Of a DNA stretch of 7,930 bases, positions 7,253-7,930 are shown piece by piece. The notes below the pieces were generated by a model. That model ran no database searches and was not told the origin of the DNA. It was given only the letters and a program-made list of their open reading frames with translations. The first letter of the stretch is position 1, and every line of letters starts with the position of its first letter. Source of the stretch: Kiritimatiellia bacterium (GTDB taxonomy: Bacteria; Verrucomicrobiota; Kiritimatiellia; RFP12; UBA1067); assembly GCA_024405255.1 (NCBI GenBank), contig JAKSOY010000208.1, positions 1 through 7,930 of the forward strand, in the 5' to 3' direction. The position numbers and the translations under genes were made by a program.

Positions 7253-7282
7253 ATTGTACCAAAATTCCGTCCCAACCGTCAA
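7253..7282 (-). promoter_or_regulatory. Sigma-70-type promoter for the repeat/CotH operon
   Basis: On the minus strand, -35 TTGACG (7282-7277) is followed by an 18-base spacer and -10 TACAAT (7258-7253). The -10 is preceded by TGG, an extended -10 element. Both boxes match 5 of 6 consensus bases. Transcription should begin near 7246, giving a leader of about 48 bases to the ATG at 7198. No other promoter of comparable quality was seen downstream on this strand before the CotH gene. Confidence 0.7.
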
Positions 7283-7641
7283 ATATGAAGTGGGTCGCCG
7301 CGTCGCCTACATGAGTCTCATCGACTTCCTCCTCGACCTGAAGTTAATCGAAACACTGTAGTCAGCAACAAGGTTCAACAACCCTACCAGGCAATATAAG
7401 GGTCACGCGTCCCACATGACCGCGACAATCGAGGCTTTGCAATTCCCTCTCTTGCGTCAGCCGTTCAGGACTGCCAGTTGGCTTCCAGTCCAAGTTCGTT
7501 TCGTCCTCGCTCCCAAGCCGCCAGCCCGCTCTGAAACTCATCGATTGGGGCATAGCGAGGTTTCCCGGCCTGTTTTGTTCCGAACAAAATCAATTTTCCA
7601 CCACCCGAACAAGCCCCCTTGGAGAAACGCCTTGGGAGAAT
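7283..7641. other. Intergenic stretch without a convincing gene
   Basis: About 360 bp lie between the operon promoter and the stop of the upstream partial gene. There is no clear rho-independent terminator. Short open frames exist: minus 7362-7553, 63 codons, no Shine-Dalgarno sequence and several AGA/AGG/ATA codons; and plus 7287-7361, the tail of a frame with high GC at third positions. Neither is convincing. Small inverted repeats occur at 7381-7403 (ACCCT/AGGGT), 7468-7491 (GGACTG/CAGTCC) and 7573-7589. The stretch is less GC-rich than its right-hand neighbour. Confidence 0.6.
7573..7589. repeat. Perfect 8-bp palindrome TTTTGTTC-C-GAACAAAA
   Basis: Two 8-base arms are separated by one base, 53 bp downstream of the partial gene's stop. 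A second copy of CCGAACAA (7605-7612) repeats 7580-7587 with a 25-base offset. The one-base centre and AT-rich arms, with no T-run after them on either strand, suit a dimeric repressor operator better than a terminator. No regulator can be named. Confidence 0.4.
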
Positions 7642-7930
7642 TCACGCCGACCGTCGTCGTCGCAGCCAGCCAAATATCCGCCGCGGCGTCCGCTCCGTCC
7701 GTACTGCGGCCGGATCCGCGAGCGCGGGGACGCAATCGGGGTCGAGCCGCAGCGCGAGCGCCGCCTCGAGCGCGACGACCGTCCCCGCGCCCTCCGCGAG
7801 GATCTCCGCCGCCCGCGCCCGAGCCGCCGGCTCGGCGCGTCCTTCCGCCGCGCCGGGCAGCAGCGCGTCGGCGCTCACGGGGTCCGCGACGCCGGCGGCC
7901 TGGCGGAAGCGCTTCGCGATCGCCTTGTAG
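7642..7930 (-). CDS. C-terminal 95 residues of an unrecognised alanine-rich protein; 5' end outside the window
   Basis: A minus-strand frame enters at the window edge and stops at TGA 7642-7644. The visible part begins YKAIAKRFRQAAG. It continues through an alanine/glutamate/arginine-rich, probably helical region with A-L-E-A-A-L-A-L-R-L-D-P-D-C-V-P-A-L, which resembles one helix-turn of a TPR but is a single weak match. It ends in an arginine-rich tail (RRIFGWLRRRRSA). Third codon positions are almost all G or C, consistent with real coding in this frame. The plus-strand readings of the same DNA are arginine/serine/proline-rich, as expected of shadows. GC is about 80% here, far above the rest of the window. 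Function is unknown. It is separated from the operon by the promoter-bearing gap and is probably a separate unit. Confidence 0.6.
   Translation of the reverse strand, partial: YKAIAKRFRQAAGVADPVSADALLPGAAEGRAEPAARARAAEILAEGAGTVVALEAALALRLDPDCVPALADPAAVRTERTPRRIFGWLRRRRSA

Noticed and set aside
7468..7491. Hairpin GGACTG...CAGTCC as a rho-independent terminator
   Set aside because: Only a 6-bp stem with a 12-base loop and no T-run on either strand.
7362..7553. Minus-strand 63-codon frame upstream of the operon promoter
   Set aside because: No Shine-Dalgarno sequence, several AGA/AGG/ATA/GGA codons unlike the neighbouring genes, and no domain or signal peptide. A chance frame is more likely than a gene.
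7573..7589. LexA (SOS) box
   Set aside because: The GTTC/GAAC arms are suggestive, but the arms are separated by only one base rather than the several-base centre of known palindromic LexA sites, and no SOS gene is adjacent.
7416..7930. Plus-strand frame open from ATG 7416 to the window edge
   Set aside because: The right half is proline/arginine-rich, as expected of antisense of the alanine-rich minus-strand gene, and there is no ribosome binding site.

Overview
The window reads as a secreted, surface-associated gene cluster from a bacterium of the PVC group, most likely a Kiritimatiellae-type (Verrucomicrobiota) organism from a gut or other anoxic habitat. That placement is an inference. 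It rests on the combination of very large secreted beta-strand-repeat proteins, a secreted CotH-kinase-like protein with a lectin-like N-terminal region, and another short-leader secreted protein, all at about 57-60% GC. No rRNA, tRNA, CRISPR array or recognisable transposase is present.

All convincing genes are on the minus strand, so the biological order runs from high to low coordinates. (1) 7642-7930 holds the 3' end of an unrecognised gene of very high GC content. (2) 7199-7641 is a gap of about 440 bp with a strong sigma-70-type promoter near its left end (-35 TTGACG, spacer 18, extended -10 TGG-TACAAT). (3) 2819-7198 encodes a 1459-residue secreted protein built almost entirely from three diverged units of 471-483 residues, each carrying one autotransporter-associated beta-strand (PATR-type) motif. 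(4) 147-2819 encodes an 890-residue secreted protein with a CotH spore-coat-kinase-like domain. It starts on the last base of the preceding stop codon (TGATG). (5) 1-130 holds the first 43 residues of a third secreted protein, 16 bp after the CotH stop.

The promoter, the one-base stop/start overlap and the 16-bp gap make (3), (4) and (5) a probable single transcript. The repeat protein and the CotH-like protein also share a short tryptophan-rich module, W-x-G ... [DN]-P-A-N-W. It opens each of the three repeat units and also sits between the N-terminal beta-sandwich and the kinase-like domain of the CotH protein. Both proteins end in a similar short basic/hydrophobic beta-strand tail. The most interesting reading is a coupled surface system: a large repeat protein together with an exported kinase-like enzyme that may modify it or be displayed beside it. 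This is a hypothesis. The sequence shows the gene order, the coupling and the shared modules, but not the biochemistry.
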